Assembly (NCBI RefSeq): GCF_029690065.1
Contig: NZ_CP121463.1
Coordinates: forward strand, 1,736,001 to 1,800,000
DNA length: 64,000 nucleotides
Source of the DNA: Arthrobacter sp. Y-9
GTDB lineage: Bacteria; Actinomycetota; Actinomycetes; Actinomycetales; Micrococcaceae
Reading direction: 5' to 3'
The position numbers were made by a program, and so were the translations under genes. Below are positions 46,897 to 56,031 of the stretch, piece by piece (the stretch's first letter is position 1; the number at the start of each line of letters is the position of its first letter). The notes beneath the pieces were generated by a model. It ran no database searches and was not told the origin of the DNA. It saw only the letters and a program-made list of their open reading frames with translations.

Positions 46897-49380
46897 ATGC
46901 CTGACACTCCTGTTTCTCACCCGCTCGCACTCGGGCCGGTGGCCCCGCCCGCCAGCACCGTGGACGGGTTCGTCCAAGAATTCCTCAACAACCTCAACTT
47001 CCGTCAGGGTGTCGCGCTGTCGACGTCGAGCGACAATGATCGCTACCTCGCGCTGGCTGAGACTGTGCGCGACTACCTGATGGCCCGCTGGCTGGAAGAT
47101 CAGCGGCGCCAGTATGAGCGCCAGGCGAAGGGCGTCTGCTATCTCTCCGCGGAGTACCTCCTGGGCCGGCAGCTTGACAACAACCTCCTGGCCAGCGGTC
47201 TCAACGAGATCGCGACCGAGGCGCTTGCCGCATGTGGCGTCGACATCGATGAACTCCGCCGTCTGGAAGTCGAGCCGGGCCTCGGCAACGGCGGTCTCGG
47301 CCGTCTGGCGGCCTGCTTCGTCGACTCTCTCGCCACCATGAGCGTTCCGTCCATCGGGTACGGCATCCGCTATGAGTTCGGCATCTTCCGGCAGACGTTC
47401 GTCGACGGCCAGCAGGCCGAACAGCCGGATCAGTGGCTGGCCATGGGCTCCCCCTGGGAATTCCCGCACCCCGAAGCCGCGCAGACGATCTCCTTCGGCG
47501 GCCACACCGAGACGTACGACGACGGCGGCGTCCAGCGGACGCGCTGGATCCCCGCCTGGGACGTCCAGGCCGTCCCCTACAACTACATGGTGCCCGGGTA
47601 CCGCAACGGGCGCGTCAACACTCTGCGGCTCTGGAGCGCGGTGGCCACGCATGCTTTCGACCTGCGCACCTTCAACTCCGGCGAGTACTCGGAGGCCGTG
47701 CGGGCTCAGACCTTCGCCTCCAACATCTCCAAGGTCCTGTACCCGGAGGATTCGACGCCTCAGGGCAAGGAACTGCGCCTTCAGCAGCAGTATTTCTTCG
47801 TGGCCGCCTCGATCCGGGATTTCCTGGACCGGCAGCTCGCCGTGGGTTTCGATCTGAAGAACCTGCCCGAGCGGGTGATCTTCCAGCTCAACGACACCCA
47901 CCCGGTCATCGCGGTGCCCGAGCTCATGCGCGTCCTCGTGGACGAGCGTGGTCTTGAATGGTCGGAAGCGTGGGAGATCACGCGCCAGTGTTTCGCCTAC
48001 ACCTGTCACACCCTCCTGCCGGAGGCCTTGGAAGTGTGGTCCGTGGATCTGCTCGGCCGCCTGCTCCCCCGCCACCTGGAGATCATCTACCGCATCAACG
48101 AGGAGTTCCTGCTGGCCGTGCGCGAGCAGTTCGGTAATGACGAGATGCGGATCCGCAACATGTCGATCATCGGCGAGCACCCGGAACGGTCCGTCCGAAT
48201 GGCCTACCTGGCGACCGTGGCCGGCGCCAAGGTCAACGGCGTCGCCGAGCTGCACTCCCAGCTCCTCCGGGACAAGGTGCTCCCCGACTTCGCCGAGTTC
48301 TTCCCCGGCAAGTTCACCAACGTCACCAACGGTGTCACGCCTCGGCGTTTTCTCCGCCTGGCGAATCCCGCACTCTCCTCCCTCATCTCGGACACCATCG
48401 GCTCGGGCTGGGAGACGGACCTGGACCGCCTCAAAGAACTGGAGCCCCACGCGGAGGATCCTGCGTTCCGCGCGGCCTTCGCCGAGGTCAAAGCCCACAA
48501 CAAGGACCGTCTCCGCGACGAGCTGATGCTCCGTGACGGCCTGGTGGTCGGCGAGGGGCATCTGCTCGACGTCATGGTGAAGCGCCTGCACGAGTACAAG
48601 CGCCAGATGCTCCAGGTGCTGCACATCGTCACGCTCTACGAGGGTGTCCAGTCCGGCCGGGTGAAGGCATCCGACATCACTCCGCGTACTTTCATCTTCG
48701 GGGCGAAGGCCGCCCCCGGATACGCCATGGCGAAGCGGATCATCCACCTCATCAATGCGGTCGGATCCGTGGTCAACAACGATCCGCGCGTCGAAGGCCG
48801 ACTCAAGGTGCTCTTCCCGCCCAACTACAACGTCACGCTCGCCGAGCGGGTGATCCCGGCCGCAGACCTTTCCGAGCAGATCTCCCTGGCCGGCAAGGAG
48901 GCCTCCGGCACGGGGAACATGAAGTTCGCGCTGAACGGCGCCCTCACCATCGGCACGGACGACGGCGCGAACGTCGAGATCCGCGAACTCGTGGGCGATG
49001 ACAACTTCTTCCTCTTCGGCATGACCGAGCCGGAAGTCGCCGCGCTGTGGGCCAAAGGTTACCGGCCGAGCGAGTTCTACCAGGGCAATGAGGACCTCCG
49101 CCGCGCAATGGATCTCATCGCCTCCGGCGCCTTCTCCGGTGGGGACCGTTCGACGTTCGAACCGATCGTCTCCAACCTGCTCTACGATGATCGCTTCATG
49201 GTCCTGGCGGACTACGGCTCCTATCTGCAGGCGCAGCGCACGGTGGACGCCGCGTACGCCGATCAGGACGCCTGGACTCGGTCCGCGATCCTGAACGTCG
49301 CGCGCTGCGGCTTCTTCTCGTCGGATCGCTCGATGCGCGATTACATCGAGCGGATCTGGCACACGCCGCCGTCGCTCTAG
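46897..49380 (+). CDS. glgP: Glycogen/alpha-glucan phosphorylase
   Basis: 827 residues. It releases glucose-1-phosphate from glycogen or maltodextrin. The pyridoxal-phosphate Lys lies in EASGTGNMKFALNGALTIGT. GNGGLGRLAACFVDSLATM and RVNTLRLWSA are conserved substrate-site blocks, and the length matches the long GlgP/MalP form. TATAGC 8 bases before the ATG may be the -10. It is the first core metabolic gene after the accessory stretch. Confidence 0.95.
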   Translation: MPDTPVSHPLALGPVAPPASTVDGFVQEFLNNLNFRQGVALSTSSDNDRYLALAETVRDYLMARWLEDQRRQYERQAKGVCYLSAEYLLGRQLDNNLLASGLNEIATEALAACGVDIDELRRLEVEPGLGNGGLGRLAACFVDSLATMSVPSIGYGIRYEFGIFRQTFVDGQQAEQPDQWLAMGSPWEFPHPEAAQTISFGGHTETYDDGGVQRTRWIPAWDVQAVPYNYMVPGYRNGRVNTLRLWSAVATHAFDLRTFNSGEYSEAVRAQTFASNISKVLYPEDSTPQGKELRLQQQYFFVAASIRDFLDRQLAVGFDLKNLPERVIFQLNDTHPVIAVPELMRVLVDERGLEWSEAWEITRQCFAYTCHTLLPEALEVWSVDLLGRLLPRHLEIIYRINEEFLLAVREQFGNDEMRIRNMSIIGEHPERSVRMAYLATVAGAKVNGVAELHSQLLRDKVLPDFAEFFPGKFTNVTNGVTPRRFLRLANPALSSLISDTIGSGWETDLDRLKELEPHAEDPAFRAAFAEVKAHNKDRLRDELMLRDGLVVGEGHLLDVMVKRLHEYKRQMLQVLHIVTLYEGVQSGRVKASDITPRTFIFGAKAAPGYAMAKRIIHLINAVGSVVNNDPRVEGRLKVLFPPNYNVTLAERVIPAADLSEQISLAGKEASGTGNMKFALNGALTIGTDDGANVEIRELVGDDNFFLFGMTEPEVAALWAKGYRPSEFYQGNEDLRRAMDLIASGAFSGGDRSTFEPIVSNLLYDDRFMVLADYGSYLQAQRTVDAAYADQDAWTRSAILNVARCGFFSSDRSMRDYIERIWHTPPSL

Positions 49381-49404
49381 ACCGGCCCGCGCACCAGTGC
49401 GCAC

Positions 49405-49444
49405 AGCAGAGCCCCGGATGCCGCCTGGCACCCGGGGCTCTGCT
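49405..49444 (+). terminator. Hairpin after glgP
   Basis: AGCAGAGCCCCGG (49,405-49,417) pairs with its complement at 49,432-49,444. No T run follows. Confidence 0.68.
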
Positions 49445-49553
49445 GCGCCCGCTCCCCCACGTCATCTCCCCGGCTCGCCTCTTGCGACAGAGTAGTTCAG
49501 ATGCAAAACTATCGTCATCACCCGTGGTGCAGATCACAGACGAAGGAGTCTTC

Positions 49554-50804
49554 ATGCGCATCGCCATCGCAGGAGCCGGCATCGGCGGCCTGGCCCTCGC
49601 CCTCAGTCTCGAGGCGGCAGGCCTCCGGGACGTCGTCCTGTATGAACGCAGCCGTGAGATCCGGCCCTTGGGCGTCGGGATCAACCTGCTGCCCCACGCC
49701 GTGCGGGAACTGGACGAGCTCGGACTGGGCTCCCGGATCCGGGAACTCGGCGTGGAGCCGGAGGCTCTGGGCTATTTCAACCGCCACGGCCAGCAGATCT
49801 GGTCCGAACCTCGAGGGCTGGCCGCTGGATACCGCTGGCCCCAACTGTCCGTCCACCGCGGCCGGCTGCAGCTCGGCCTCTACGAGGCGGTCCGGGAGCG
49901 TCTGGGTGACGTGGTGCGCACGGGTCACCGGCTGTCGGCGATCCGGGACCGCCCGGACGGCGTCACCGCCACCTTCACCACGGCGGACGGTCCGGTGGAC
50001 GTGGATGCCGACGTCCTCATCGGCGCCGACGGCATCCACTCCGCGCTGCGCGCTCTGCGGTATCCCGAGGACGGCGAGCCCGTGTGGAGCGGACTCACGC
50101 TCTGGCGCGGAACCGCGCGCATCGCGCCGTTCCTGGACGGGCGCACCATGATCATGGCGGGCGACGGCGAGCAGAAGTTCGTCGCCTACCCTCTCGAGCC
50201 GCTGGACCCGGTGTCGGGCACCCAGCGCGTCAATTTCATCGCAGAGCGCCGCGTGGCGGGCTCCCCGGACGCCGACTGGAACCGCGTCGTTGACCCGGCG
50301 CCCATCGCCGAACTGTTCCGGGACTGGTCCTTCGACTGGCTGGATGTGCCCGGGGCGATCGCCGGGGCCGAGGAGATCCTCGAGTACCCCATGGTCGACC
50401 GCGACGCCCTCCCCCGCTGGACCGTCGGCCGGACCACGCTGCTTGCGGACGCCGCCCATGCGATGTACCCGAACGGGTCCAACGGCGGATCGCAGGCCGT
50501 CCTCGACGCCCGCACCCTCGCCCATCACCTCGCAACCGCGCCGACGATCGAGGACGCGCTGCAGCGCTACGAGGAGGACCGCCGTCCCGTCACGGCGAAG
50601 CTTCTCGAGATGACCCGTCAGACCGGGCCGGAACGCGTCATGCAGCTCGCGCACGAACGCGCACCCGAGGGCTTCGCGGACATCCACGACGTGATCCCGG
50701 CCGAAGAACTGGAAGAGATCGCCGCCTCCTACAAGCGGGCGGCCGGCTTCCACCCGGACGAGCTCAACGCCCGGGCCTCACTGAGCGCGGGAGCCGGGGC
50801 ATGA
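49554..50804 (+). CDS. FAD-dependent monooxygenase
   Basis: 416 residues of the aromatic-hydroxylase type. The Rossmann FAD motif is IAGAGIGGLALALSLEAAG, DG motif DADVLIGADGIHSAL, and the second FAD motif LLADAAHAMYPNGSNGGSQA. GAAGGAG lies 6 bases before the ATG at 49554. It overlaps a MarR regulator (ATGA), followed by DUF3237, giving a small aromatic-compound operon (inference). The substrate is unknown. Confidence 0.92.
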   Translation: MRIAIAGAGIGGLALALSLEAAGLRDVVLYERSREIRPLGVGINLLPHAVRELDELGLGSRIRELGVEPEALGYFNRHGQQIWSEPRGLAAGYRWPQLSVHRGRLQLGLYEAVRERLGDVVRTGHRLSAIRDRPDGVTATFTTADGPVDVDADVLIGADGIHSALRALRYPEDGEPVWSGLTLWRGTARIAPFLDGRTMIMAGDGEQKFVAYPLEPLDPVSGTQRVNFIAERRVAGSPDADWNRVVDPAPIAELFRDWSFDWLDVPGAIAGAEEILEYPMVDRDALPRWTVGRTTLLADAAHAMYPNGSNGGSQAVLDARTLAHHLATAPTIEDALQRYEEDRRPVTAKLLEMTRQTGPERVMQLAHERAPEGFADIHDVIPAEELEEIAASYKRAAGFHPDELNARASLSAGAGA

Positions 50805-51298
50805 TCGTCGACGCCGCACGCCTGGCCGCGGTCATCTCCCCACTCCGGAGGACGCTCCTCACGGTGACGCGAGCCCGCGCGGACCTCCCCGACATCCCTG
50901 ATGCCCAGGTCGAGATCCTGCGTGCCCTCCCCCGCGGCACAGCCGTCTCGCCCGGGGAACTCGCCGCCACCCTCGGGCTCCGCAAGTCCAGCGTGAGCAA
51001 TCTGCTCGCGGCCATGGAGCGCGCGGGACTCATCAGCCGCCGTCCCAGTCCGGACGACGGGCGCGGGGTCCAGGTACGTGCCTCCGAAACGGCGCTGGAT
51101 CATTTCGAGGCCTTCGACGCCACGTCGTCGTCCGTGATCCTAGAGGCGGTCGCGCGTCTGGAGACGGCGGAGCAGCAGGTCCTGGCTGACGCTGTACCGG
51201 TGCTGGAACGGCTGCGGAACCTGGTCGGCGAAAGTGGCCGGGCGCCGGACTCGACCTCGGCGCCTGCCGCAGAGCAGGGACCGGGGGTGACGCCATGA
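50801..51298 (+). CDS. MarR family transcriptional regulator
   Basis: 165 residues. The winged helix is LRALPRGTAVSPGELAATLG then KSSVSNLLAAMERAGLI and RRPSPDDGRG, the MarR wing. It is coupled to both neighbours by ATGA overlaps and probably controls its own operon. Confidence 0.88.
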   Translation: MIVDAARLAAVISPLRRTLLTVTRARADLPDIPDAQVEILRALPRGTAVSPGELAATLGLRKSSVSNLLAAMERAGLISRRPSPDDGRGVQVRASETALDHFEAFDATSSSVILEAVARLETAEQQVLADAVPVLERLRNLVGESGRAPDSTSAPAAEQGPGVTP

Positions 51299-51762
51299 CG
51301 GCCCGCGCGCCGAGGCCCGGGCTGGAAGCCGCCTTCGACGTCGAGGTGCGGGTCGGCGCTCCGGCCGACCACGGCATCACCCGCGCCGGTCATCGCCGTG
51401 TGGTGCCGATCCTCGGCGGCAGGATCTCCGGCGCGGTGACCGCGGAGATCCTGGCGGGCGGCGCCGACTGGCAGCGCATCCGTCCGGACGGCGGCTGTGA
51501 GATCGACGCCCGCTACAGTGCCCTGACCCCCGAGGGCGATCTCCTGTACCTTCGCGCCGAGGGCCTTCGTATCCCGAGCACGGACGCTTCCGAGGCTCTG
51601 GCCCGCGGTGAACAGCCCGGTCCGGAGCAGTTCTACTTCCGGACCACGGTTTTGATCGAGACGTCGGCTCCACGATGGTCCCACCTGGAACGGTCCCTCT
51701 TCATCGCGTCCGGTCTGCGGGACGCGGATGCGGTGCGTTACACGGCCTACCGGGTGAGCTGA
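51295..51762 (+). CDS. DUF3237 domain-containing protein
   Basis: 155 residues. VGAPADHGITRAGHRRVVPI with GGRISGAVTAEILAGGADWQ is the DUF3237 start, and a small beta-barrel follows. It is often beside FAD oxidoreductases of aromatic metabolism. Overlaps the MarR gene by 4 bases and ends at a two-way hairpin. Confidence 0.85.
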   Translation: MTARAPRPGLEAAFDVEVRVGAPADHGITRAGHRRVVPILGGRISGAVTAEILAGGADWQRIRPDGGCEIDARYSALTPEGDLLYLRAEGLRIPSTDASEALARGEQPGPEQFYFRTTVLIETSAPRWSHLERSLFIASGLRDADAVRYTAYRVS

Positions 51763-51767
51763 CCGGC

Positions 51768-51817
51768 CACGACGGCGGCGCCCCACCTCCGGCGTGAGGT
51801 GCAGCGCCGCCGTCGTG
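51768..51817. terminator. Bidirectional hairpin between DUF3237 and MFS genes
   Basis: CACGACGGCGGCGC (51,768-51,781) pairs with GCGCCGCCGTCGTG (51,804-51,817) between convergent stops. Confidence 0.75.
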
Positions 51818-51819
51818 AG

Positions 51820-53310
51820 TCAGTCCGTGCCGCCGGCGGCGGAAGCGGAGGGTCGCAGGAACACGGCGAGCAGGACGGCCATCACGAGGCAGATCCCGCC
51901 GTTGACGGCGATCGCAGACGTGAGGGCCGCCAGGACCTGCTCCGGGTCCCCGCCATGGGTACCGCCTCCGGCTCCGGCGAGGTGCGCCGTGACGAGCGCG
52001 CTCATGATCGGGATCCCCAGCGTGATCCCGATCTGCTGGCTCATGGTCGCCAGACCGGTCGCAAGGCCTTGCTCCGCCTCGGGCAGTCCCGACGTCGCGG
52101 TCACCGTGAAGCCGACGATCACGACGAGGTTGGCGACTCCCCCGATGAACGTCGCGGCCAGCAGGAGGATGATCGACGCGGGTTCGGGGCGCAGCAGCAC
52201 CAGGACGCCGGTGGCGACCGCCTGAGCGACGAAACCGCCGACCATCGCCCCCTTGGCGCCGACGCGCGCGATCACCCGCGGCGCCGCCAGACCGCCCAGG
52301 ACCGTGCCGAGTCCGAGCACGGCGAAGGCGAGTCCCGCGTCGAGCGGGCTGTATCCGAGAACCCGTTGCAGATACAGCGTCAGGAGGAAGACGAGGGAGG
52401 TCTCCGTGGCGAACGCGGTCAGGCCCGCCAGATTGCCCCACGCGATGGCCGGTCGCCTGACTGTCCGCAGAGGGACCAGCGGCGCAGTGGCGCGGCGTTC
52501 GATGAGCACGAAGGCGACCAGCAGGAGCATGGCGGCGCCCAGAGCGAGCAGCGTGGGTGGCGCGGTCCAGCCGGTCTCGGCCGCCTGGCTCAGACCGAGG
52601 ATCAGCGCCAGGAGACCCAGGGTCACCGTGATCGCACCAGGCACGTCCAGCTTCAGGCGTGCGGATGGGCGGCTCTCACGGAGCACCGCAGGTCCGAGCA
52701 CGAGAACAGCGAGGGCCACCGGCACGTTGAGGAAGAACGCCCAGCGCCAGCTGAGTAGATCGGTCAGAAGTCCGCCGAGCACGGCTCCCGTGGTGAAGCC
52801 CGCCGCCATGAGCGCGCCGTTCAGACCCAGCGCCTTCGCGCGGAGCGGGCCTTCCTCGAATGCGGCCAGCAGGAGTGCCAGTGCCGACGGGATGACCATC
52901 GCCGTGGCGATGCCCTGGCCCACCCTCGCACCCAGGAGCAACGCCGGTTCGGTGGCGATCCCTCCAGCCAGGGATGCGAGACCCAGCAGCGCCATCCCGG
53001 TGAAGAAAACGCGACGGCGGCCCAGAAGGTCCGCGACCCGGCCGGACAGCAGCGTGAGCCCAGCGGCACACAAGGAGAACGCCGTGGCGATCCACTGCAG
53101 ATTCTCCAGTGCGAAGCCGACGTCCTGACCGATCACGGGCAGCGCGACGTTGAGGATCGAGAAGTCGACGGCGAGGGTGAAGCCTGCTGTCAGCAGCACC
53201 ACGAGCGCAATGCGCTGGTGCCTGCTCATCGTGAGGGGCGGGCCGCCGTCGCTTGCCGGAGTCGTGCCAGGCGGCCTGGTGTCCGTGGGAGGTCCCGAGG
53301 GGGTGGTCAT
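51820..53310 (-). CDS. MFS transporter, DHA2-like (14-helix) drug efflux type
   Basis: 496 residues with repeated hydrophobic helices. NLQWIATAFSLCAAGLTLLS, GRVADLLGRRRVFFTGMALL (motif A) and GARVGQGIATAMVIPSALAL are typical of the EmrB/QacA group. GGLLTDLLSWRWAFFLNVPV is motif C-adjacent. It diverges from an XRE regulator, and its promoter region contains a tandem 14-bp repeat. RBS GAAGGAG. Confidence 0.91.
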   Translation of the reverse strand: MTTPSGPPTDTRPPGTTPASDGGPPLTMSRHQRIALVVLLTAGFTLAVDFSILNVALPVIGQDVGFALENLQWIATAFSLCAAGLTLLSGRVADLLGRRRVFFTGMALLGLASLAGGIATEPALLLGARVGQGIATAMVIPSALALLLAAFEEGPLRAKALGLNGALMAAGFTTGAVLGGLLTDLLSWRWAFFLNVPVALAVLVLGPAVLRESRPSARLKLDVPGAITVTLGLLALILGLSQAAETGWTAPPTLLALGAAMLLLVAFVLIERRATAPLVPLRTVRRPAIAWGNLAGLTAFATETSLVFLLTLYLQRVLGYSPLDAGLAFAVLGLGTVLGGLAAPRVIARVGAKGAMVGGFVAQAVATGVLVLLRPEPASIILLLAATFIGGVANLVVIVGFTVTATSGLPEAEQGLATGLATMSQQIGITLGIPIMSALVTAHLAGAGGGTHGGDPEQVLAALTSAIAVNGGICLVMAVLLAVFLRPSASAAGGTD

Positions 53311-53326
53311 GCTGGTGGCTCCTTCA

Positions 53327-53355
53327 GAGTGAAGTCGAACGGAGTGAAGTCGAAC
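53327..53355 (-). repeat. Tandem 14-bp direct repeat upstream of the MFS gene
   Basis: GAGTGAAGTCGAAC occurs at 53,327-53,340 and 53,342-53,355, phased by 15 bases, immediately upstream of the MFS RBS and in the divergent spacer. A plausible operator. Confidence 0.65.
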
Positions 53356-53465
53356 CCGCCAGGAGGCGGCGGTTCATCCACTGTGCGATCCCGGCCGGAA
53401 CACAACCAGACCCCGCTCTGCCTAGCACTGGCAGGGACAGGACAGCGCGCATGGCAGAGGGCAGA

Positions 53466-54386
53466 ATGGCAGTCATGAACCCTCAGAGCGAACTCGGCGA
53501 GTTTCTGCGGCTCCGGCGTGCGGGCGTCCAGCCGGAGGACGTCGGCCTGCTGCACCACGGGGTGAGGCGCGTGCCCGGCCTGAGGCGGGAGGAACTGGCG
53601 ATGCTCGCCGGAGTGAGCCTGACCTACTACACGCGTCTGGAACAGGGCCTGAGCGTCAACGCCTCGGATGCGGTCCTCGGGTCGCTGGCGCGGGCGCTGG
53701 GGCTGAGCACCGACGAACGGAGTCACCTCTTCGATCTGGCCCGGCCACCGAAGAAGCCGTCCCGTCGCAAAGCACCACGCCCCGAGGTGGCCCGCCCGGG
53801 CACCATCCGGCTCATTCAGGCGATGACCGGCGTGCCCGCGGTCGTGCTGGGGCGTCTCGGGGACGTGCTCGCCTGGAATCCACTGGGACATCGCCTCGTG
53901 GCGGCCCATCTGGACGCCGACTCTCCGCAATCTCCGCAGACTCGGCCCAATCTGCACCGCCTGCTCTTCCTCGATCCCGAGACCCGCGAGCTGTACGCGC
54001 AGTGGCCGGAGGAAGCAGCCCGCGCCGTCGCGTCTTTGCGGCTGCTGGCAGGCCGGGCCGCCGACGACGGCGCGCTGGCGGCGCTCGTGGGTGAGCTGAC
54101 GCTGCAGAGTGAGGAGTTCGCCAGGCTCTGGGCCCGACACCCGGTGCAGAACTGCGTTTCGGGAGTCAAGCAGTTCCGGCACCCCGAGGTCGGTGACCTG
54201 GAGCTGTGCTTCGAGGTGCTGGACTCCCCTGACGGCTCGGGACACCGGGTCCTGCTCTACACGGCGGAGCCAGGTGGTCCTGCCGAGGAGTCGCTGAAAC
54301 TCCTCGGAATCCTCACGGACTCGGGCGCAGACGCTGGTTCCGCGCCCGGCGTCAGGCCTGGATCAGCCGCTCGACCAGGAGTCTGA
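53466..54386 (+). CDS. XRE family regulator with MmyB-like ligand-binding domain
   Basis: About 306 residues. The HTH (GLRREELAMLAGVSLTYYTR then LEQGLSVNASDAVL) is diagnostic, followed by an MLTR_LBD-type domain (VLGRLGDVLAWNPLGHRLV). The ATG at 53466 has GAGGGC upstream; ATG codons at 53451 and 53475 are alternatives. It probably controls the divergent MFS pump. Its 3' end overlaps the convergent TOPRIM gene by 35 bases. Confidence 0.9.
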   Translation: MAVMNPQSELGEFLRLRRAGVQPEDVGLLHHGVRRVPGLRREELAMLAGVSLTYYTRLEQGLSVNASDAVLGSLARALGLSTDERSHLFDLARPPKKPSRRKAPRPEVARPGTIRLIQAMTGVPAVVLGRLGDVLAWNPLGHRLVAAHLDADSPQSPQTRPNLHRLLFLDPETRELYAQWPEEAARAVASLRLLAGRAADDGALAALVGELTLQSEEFARLWARHPVQNCVSGVKQFRHPEVGDLELCFEVLDSPDGSGHRVLLYTAEPGGPAEESLKLLGILTDSGADAGSAPGVRPGSAARPGV

Positions 54387-54942
54387 GCGGCTCCGGCACC
54401 TCGCCGGGCGCCAGCTGGGCGGCCAGGGCGCCGGCCAGCAGCTCTTTCCGTCCGGAGGCCACTCCGCAGAATCGGTGGAGCTGATCCTCCACGGGCCGTC
54501 CCTTCCAGGCTGGCTGCTGCTGCAGGGTGAGGAACTTCGGCCCCAGCCCCAGGTCTTCGATGATCTCCACGGTTCTCGCCGCACCCAGGGCCCGGATCAG
54601 CTCCTCTTCGAGGTCGGCGTGGCAGACGAAGAATCCGTGGGAGGGCAGATCCCGCTCCTGGGCGACCCCGAGACCCGCCGATTCGAGCGCACGCGTCACG
54701 AACCGGGTCTCGCCCGCGTCGCAGAGTCCGAGGACATCGGCGTCGGGCCAGGCCTGGAGGATGTCCAGCAGCACGCGCCGGACGTTGGTCACGCCGCCGA
54801 GGTCCACCAGCCGCACCCGGGAGAGGTCCGCGCCGAGGCGCGCAGCGATCGCCCGCACGGCGGCGACGTCGCTGACCCCCTCGAGGAGCACGGCGGCCTC
54901 ACAGTCCGTCGCGTCCGTCTCCGCCCAGGTCAACCCTTCCAT
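54352..54942 (-). CDS. Stand-alone OLD-type TOPRIM domain protein
   Basis: 196 residues: the TOPRIM of OLD/RecF-like nucleases without the usual ATPase. VLLEGVSDVAAVRAIAAR holds the catalytic Glu, VDLGGVTNVRRVLLDIL the central strand and VLGLCDAGETRFV the acidic Asp. The family is annotated as nucleotidyl transferase/hydrolase; actual activity is unknown. Diverges from the RHH/VOC pair. The 195 bases between it and the RHH gene hold only that gene's promoter. Confidence 0.83.
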   Translation of the reverse strand: MEGLTWAETDATDCEAAVLLEGVSDVAAVRAIAARLGADLSRVRLVDLGGVTNVRRVLLDILQAWPDADVLGLCDAGETRFVTRALESAGLGVAQERDLPSHGFFVCHADLEEELIRALGAARTVEIIEDLGLGPKFLTLQQQPAWKGRPVEDQLHRFCGVASGRKELLAGALAAQLAPGEVPEPLRLLVERLIQA

Positions 54943-55126
54943 AGCCGCTCAGTCTGGCAGTCCCCGGCGTGGCGGACAAGGCCTCGACAGCCTGGTGGGC
55001 GTGGGGAACTCTTGGATCGCCGGCGCCGGGAGCCTGAAAATACGCGGGGTTGGATCCGCTGCGGCGGGACCTGAGCCGGTCGCTGCTGGGAGGAAAACGG
55101 CTCTTCCTCGAGTCAAGCTATTTTGC

Positions 55127-55132
55127 TAGCAT
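55127..55132 (+). promoter_or_regulatory. -10 element of the RHH-VOC operon
   Basis: TAGCAT lies 6 bases before the RHH ATG at 55139, indicating a leaderless mRNA. Confidence 0.48.
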
Positions 55133-55138
55133 GCTTGC

Positions 55139-55288
55139 ATGACAGAGAAGCAGTCGAAGGCGCAGTTCAATGTGTACCTCCCGCCGGAGCTGATCAAAGC
55201 GGTCAAGCACCGGGCGGTGGACGAGGGCGTCTCGCTCTCGTCGCTGGTGGAGAACGCCCTCTCGGAATACCTCAAGGAGAAGCCATGA
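55139..55288 (+). CDS. Ribbon-helix-helix (CopG/Arc-type) DNA-binding protein
   Basis: 49 residues. [20 protein letters not shown] then [17 protein letters not shown] is a clean RHH: a strand that pairs in the dimer, then two helices. Too short for many gene finders. Its TGA overlaps the next ATG (ATGA), so it is co-translated with the VOC gene. This could be a self-regulator or an antitoxin-like protein, but the partner is not a known toxin. Confidence 0.78.
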   Translation: MTEKQSKAQFNVYLPPELIKAVKHRAVDEGVSLSSLVENALSEYLKEKP

Positions 55289-56010
55289 TCCCCGCACTGA
55301 CCGTCAGGCCGATCATCTACACGACCCACCGGGAGGAGTGGCTGGAACTCCTGGAATGCCTCGGCGCGGTTCGGCTCACCGACGACCTCACGTGGACCGT
55401 CCTCGACCTCGGGAGCGGACGCGTCGCCCTCCACCTGGCCGAAAGCGGCTACCCCGACGGAACCGTGAGTCTCGGGTTCGAAACGGACAGCCTGGACGCC
55501 TTTCTCGCGGCCGTGCCGTCCACTCCCACTCTGGGCGTCGAGCGCCATCTCGCGGGGCACGGGGAATCGATACAGGTCACGACGGCGGACGGCTTGCGGT
55601 TCCTGGTGGACCCCCGCACGCCCTCCGGCTCCGCGCAGGCAGGGCCGGATACGTGGGTGGAGGCTCTGCGGATGGCCGCCGACGTCGCGGGGGCAGCGGA
55701 CGAACTCGAGCACCTCGGGCTGAAGCGCCACCTGACCGAGACCAACGGACAGACCGTGACCCTGCGGGCCGCGCAGGGAACAGTGCTGGTGCACATCGGT
55801 GACCCCGGTTCGCCTGGCGCCGGATTCGCCGTCGGAACCTCCGATCTGCAGCTGTTCCATCGGCGTCTGCTGAATGCCGGCATCCAGCACGATGTGATCG
55901 ATGAGACGTTCGGCAGGACCCTGCGCGTGCCCTGCCCCGGGCCGGAGGGCAGCACGTTGTGGATCTCCCAGCCGGACGAGGATCCCGTCGGAGCCGTCCA
56001 GCATCCCTGA
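55285..56010 (+). CDS. VOC superfamily (glyoxalase-like) protein
   Basis: 241 residues with two beta-alpha-beta-beta-beta modules. [20 protein letters not shown] opens the first, [20 protein letters not shown] the second. Metal ligands are not obvious, so it may be a binding protein rather than an enzyme. Coupled to the RHH gene; the next gene follows 21 bases on. Confidence 0.72.
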   Translation: MIPALTVRPIIYTTHREEWLELLECLGAVRLTDDLTWTVLDLGSGRVALHLAESGYPDGTVSLGFETDSLDAFLAAVPSTPTLGVERHLAGHGESIQVTTADGLRFLVDPRTPSGSAQAGPDTWVEALRMAADVAGAADELEHLGLKRHLTETNGQTVTLRAAQGTVLVHIGDPGSPGAGFAVGTSDLQLFHRRLLNAGIQHDVIDETFGRTLRVPCPGPEGSTLWISQPDEDPVGAVQHP

Positions 56011-56031
56011 CCGACCAGGCAGAATGGACCC

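Noticed and set aside
46882-49431. A very long minus-strand frame (about 849 codons) opposite glgP
   Set aside because: It is the antisense shadow of glgP. Its product has biased, low-sense composition and no motifs, and glgP is unambiguous.
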